This document shows, in pieces, positions 32,149 through 33,496 of a DNA stretch of 33,496 nt. Numbering within the stretch: the first letter of the stretch is position 1; every line of letters begins with the position of its first letter. The DNA comes from Deltaproteobacteria bacterium (GTDB taxonomy: Bacteria; Desulfobacterota; Syntrophia; Syntrophales; UBA8958). The notes under the pieces were generated by a model. It saw only the letters and a list, made by a program, of their open reading frames with translations. It did no database searches and was not told the origin of the DNA. The position numbers and the translations under genes are program-made. The DNA lies in the NCBI GenBank assembly GCA_029561465.1, contig JAKQIZ010000118.1:1-33496 (forward strand). Direction: 5' to 3'.

Positions 32149-32976
32149 TCATGGCTCCTTGACGCCGTATCGCCGGATATGCTGCCAGGAACGGTAGTCC
32201 ACATGATCGGGGTCGGCCACCAGCACTTCCCGTTCCCGGAGATATTTCTTCATCATGCCCTTTTGTTGGTAGAGCTTCCGGTCGGCACCGACGGGACAGA
32301 CCTTGATGCAGATCCCGCAGGGATACGACCGCCTGCTGGTGAGTTCTTCTGCCATTTCCAGGCACGCCGTTTTGTCGTAGTCCCCTGGAATACAGTCATC
32401 ACGGACCCGCAGGGCCTCTTTGGGGCAACACTTCACGCAGGCCTCGCATTTGATGCACAGTTCTTTCTCCACCAGGGGGTCGGGAGGCGGGGCGGCTGCG
32501 GTGAAAATAGAAACGAGACGAACCCGGGGTCCGAATTCCGGCGTCAGGAGGCAGTGGTTCCGGCCGATGGTTCCCAGACCCGCGTATTTGGCCGCCTGGA
32601 CATGACCGAAGGCGGCTCCGTTCCAACGACGCAGGTCCTTAAGGCTGCTGTAACCGTCACGGCTGAAGAAAGTTGCGACATGACCAAGGCGATTCAGATG
32701 GCGGGTGACATCATAAGCTAGCGCGTCAAGCTTTCTGTTGACGGTTTTGTACAATTCCATATGCATGACAGATGGTGTTGTTTCCACAATAGGCAGCGGC
32801 ATGCCCAGCCCGAGGACGACCACGGTCCGCGCCGGCGACCAGATTCCCTGAGGACGGAATTCCAGAGGGATAATCCCTTCCTCAATCCATCTTTCCACCG
32901 GGGCAAAACCGACGATGTCCGCCCCCGCTTCCTGACAAAAATATTTAAGGTTATATGATAATTCCTCTTTTTTCAT
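32149..32976 (-). CDS. QueG-related double [4Fe-4S] protein, short form
   Basis: 275 residues from ATG 32976; the ribosome site is poor. Cys ligands of one ferredoxin-type cluster are C174, C177, C180 and C184 (CIKCEACVKCCP); the second has C220, C223 and C227 (CGICIKVCPVG) plus an upstream Cys, the spacing of epoxyqueuosine reductase and reductive dehalogenases. The N-terminal half keeps the fold (GLGTIGRNHCLLTPEFGPRVRLVS). Yet it is about 100 residues shorter than QueG, lacks the C-terminal HEAT-like part, and has LYKTVNRK where QueG has DYHKVLRK, so the catalytic Asp-Tyr-His is missing. It is probably not a queuosine enzyme. It may be a cobalamin- or flavin-linked redox protein of unknown role. 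Confidence 0.85.
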   Translation of the reverse strand: MKKEELSYNLKYFCQEAGADIVGFAPVERWIEEGIIPLEFRPQGIWSPARTVVVLGLGMPLPIVETTPSVMHMELYKTVNRKLDALAYDVTRHLNRLGHVATFFSRDGYSSLKDLRRWNGAAFGHVQAAKYAGLGTIGRNHCLLTPEFGPRVRLVSIFTAAAPPPDPLVEKELCIKCEACVKCCPKEALRVRDDCIPGDYDKTACLEMAEELTSRRSYPCGICIKVCPVGADRKLYQQKGMMKKYLREREVLVADPDHVDYRSWQHIRRYGVKEP

Positions 32977-33115
32977 GGCGGCATTTTAAACTATTTCTCC
33001 CCCCATGTAAATACGAGAAACCACCGGGAGAATCAATTTGTGTGCTCTTGGAAACCAACGCGGGGAATGACCAGAAGTGGAAATGTCCGAAGATTATTCT
33101 CCCCTGTAGGCGTAT

Positions 33116-33143
33116 AAAAAAACCCGCATTTTCAGCGGGTTTT
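33116..33143 (-). terminator. Rho-independent terminator of ssrA
   Basis: AAAACCCGC (33143-33135, minus) pairs with GCGGGTTTT (33127-33119), with a 7-nt loop, followed by a T run to 33116. It starts 32 nt after the 3' end of the tmRNA at 33175. The stretch between it and the QueG-like start (32977-33115) shows nothing else certain. Confidence 0.85.
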
Positions 33144-33174
33144 GTACTTCTTGGGACTGTCTTGGATTGCCAAA

Positions 33175-33496
33175 TGGTGGAGGCGGGGGGAATCGAACCC
33201 CCGTCCGGAAATATTCCACTGCAGGTTCTTCGTGCGGAGCCTCTGATTTACTTTCGCCGCCGGCCCCTCCCAGAGGCAAGATGTACCGTGACTATCCTGT
33301 ATGAATTCGCCTCCCTCCCCTCAGGCCTGAGAGTTCGGCTATCCTGCCTGTATTACGCCCTGTCCGACCCGGCAGGCATGACCGGCAGAACGTTAGCCGT
33401 CTTACGCGGCTAAGGCGTATTCGTAGTCGTTTGCGACTATTTTTTTCCTACCTATTTAACGAGGCCTGTAGGAACCTCGGCACGCTGCTACAGCTT
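33175..33496 (-). ncRNA. ssrA: tmRNA (ssrA), 5' end beyond the right edge
   Basis: The minus strand ends in CCA at 33175 after a T-arm GGGGGTTCGATTCCCCC. The tag frame at 33402-33434 is preceded by AAAAAAATAGTC, the normal approach to the resume codon, and by a helix-2/pseudoknot-1 segment with GCCGAGG and CCTCGTTAAATAGG. This is the standard one-piece tmRNA, not the permuted form. About 35-40 nt of the 5' acceptor part lie outside the window. tmRNA with SmpB frees stalled ribosomes and tags the broken proteins for proteolysis. Open frames read across it on the plus strand are not genes. Confidence 0.97.
33402..33434 (-). other. tmRNA tag-peptide frame, ANDYEYALAA
   Basis: Within ssrA, codons GCA AAC GAC TAC GAA TAC through GCC GCG TAA encode ANDYEYALAA, stop at 33404-33402. 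With the alanine carried by tmRNA itself the tag is AANDYEYALAA. The ALAA end is the usual ClpXP recognition tail. Confidence 0.95.

Noticed and set aside
32955-33413. Plus-strand open frame near the right end
   Set aside because: It crosses the terminator and most of the tmRNA gene and has no ribosome site or family resemblance.

Overview
The window is a GC-rich, gene-dense bacterial chromosome segment. The gene content suggests an anaerobic or microaerobic Gram-negative of the Desulfobacterota (old Deltaproteobacteria), perhaps Syntrophia-like. The pointers are a B12-binding radical SAM protein, tandem class III CoA-transferases, PAS/HD-GYP receptors, a DUF3313 envelope protein, the nadK-recN-acetyltransferase-mltA and trpS-scpA-scpB-rluB blocks, and a one-piece tmRNA with an ANDYEYALAA tag. 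The lineage is inferred from this content and not proven.

Layout: 1-963 is the N-terminal part of a B12-binding radical SAM enzyme (minus strand, runs off the left edge). 964-1375 is a regulatory region. Two c-di-GMP phosphodiesterase-type HD-GYP receptors follow, tail to tail: one has a periplasmic NMT1/THI5-like sensor, the other two PAS domains. Next on the minus strand are a short-chain dehydrogenase, then, beyond a strong terminator, two translationally coupled class III CoA-transferase subunits. Only one subunit keeps the catalytic Asp. A TetR regulator with a consensus promoter opens an EmrAB-type efflux operon (9025-12446). After a markedly AT-rich spacer comes a pair of an HD-domain protein and an unrecognised partner. 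A minus-strand operon with 4-nt overlaps encodes a patatin-like phospholipase, a small K+ channel with a shortened RCK domain, and adenine deaminase.

From 17493 the plus strand carries a DUF3313 exported protein and a DegP/HtrA protease, then Fe-superoxide dismutase coupled to RadC. RadC ends in overlapping stop codons with a convergent site-2-type membrane protease. The remainder is minus strand: an HU/IHF protein; trpS-scpA-scpB-rluB (translation, chromosome condensation, rRNA modification); nadK-recN-GNAT-mltA; a FabK/nitronate-monooxygenase-type flavoprotein; a cysteine-dioxygenase-type cupin; a QueG-related iron-sulfur protein; and ssrA (tmRNA), whose 5' end lies outside the right edge.

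Non-coding signals that stand out: a 25-bp quasi-palindromic element upstream of both the radical SAM gene and the dehydrogenase (with a diverged third copy); a possible H-type pseudoknot in the leader of the first HD-GYP receptor; an inverted repeat over the -35 of the superoxide dismutase promoter; and a TGTGAC/GTCACA palindrome upstream of the cysteine-dioxygenase-like gene. No tRNA, rRNA, CRISPR array, insertion sequence or prophage was seen.
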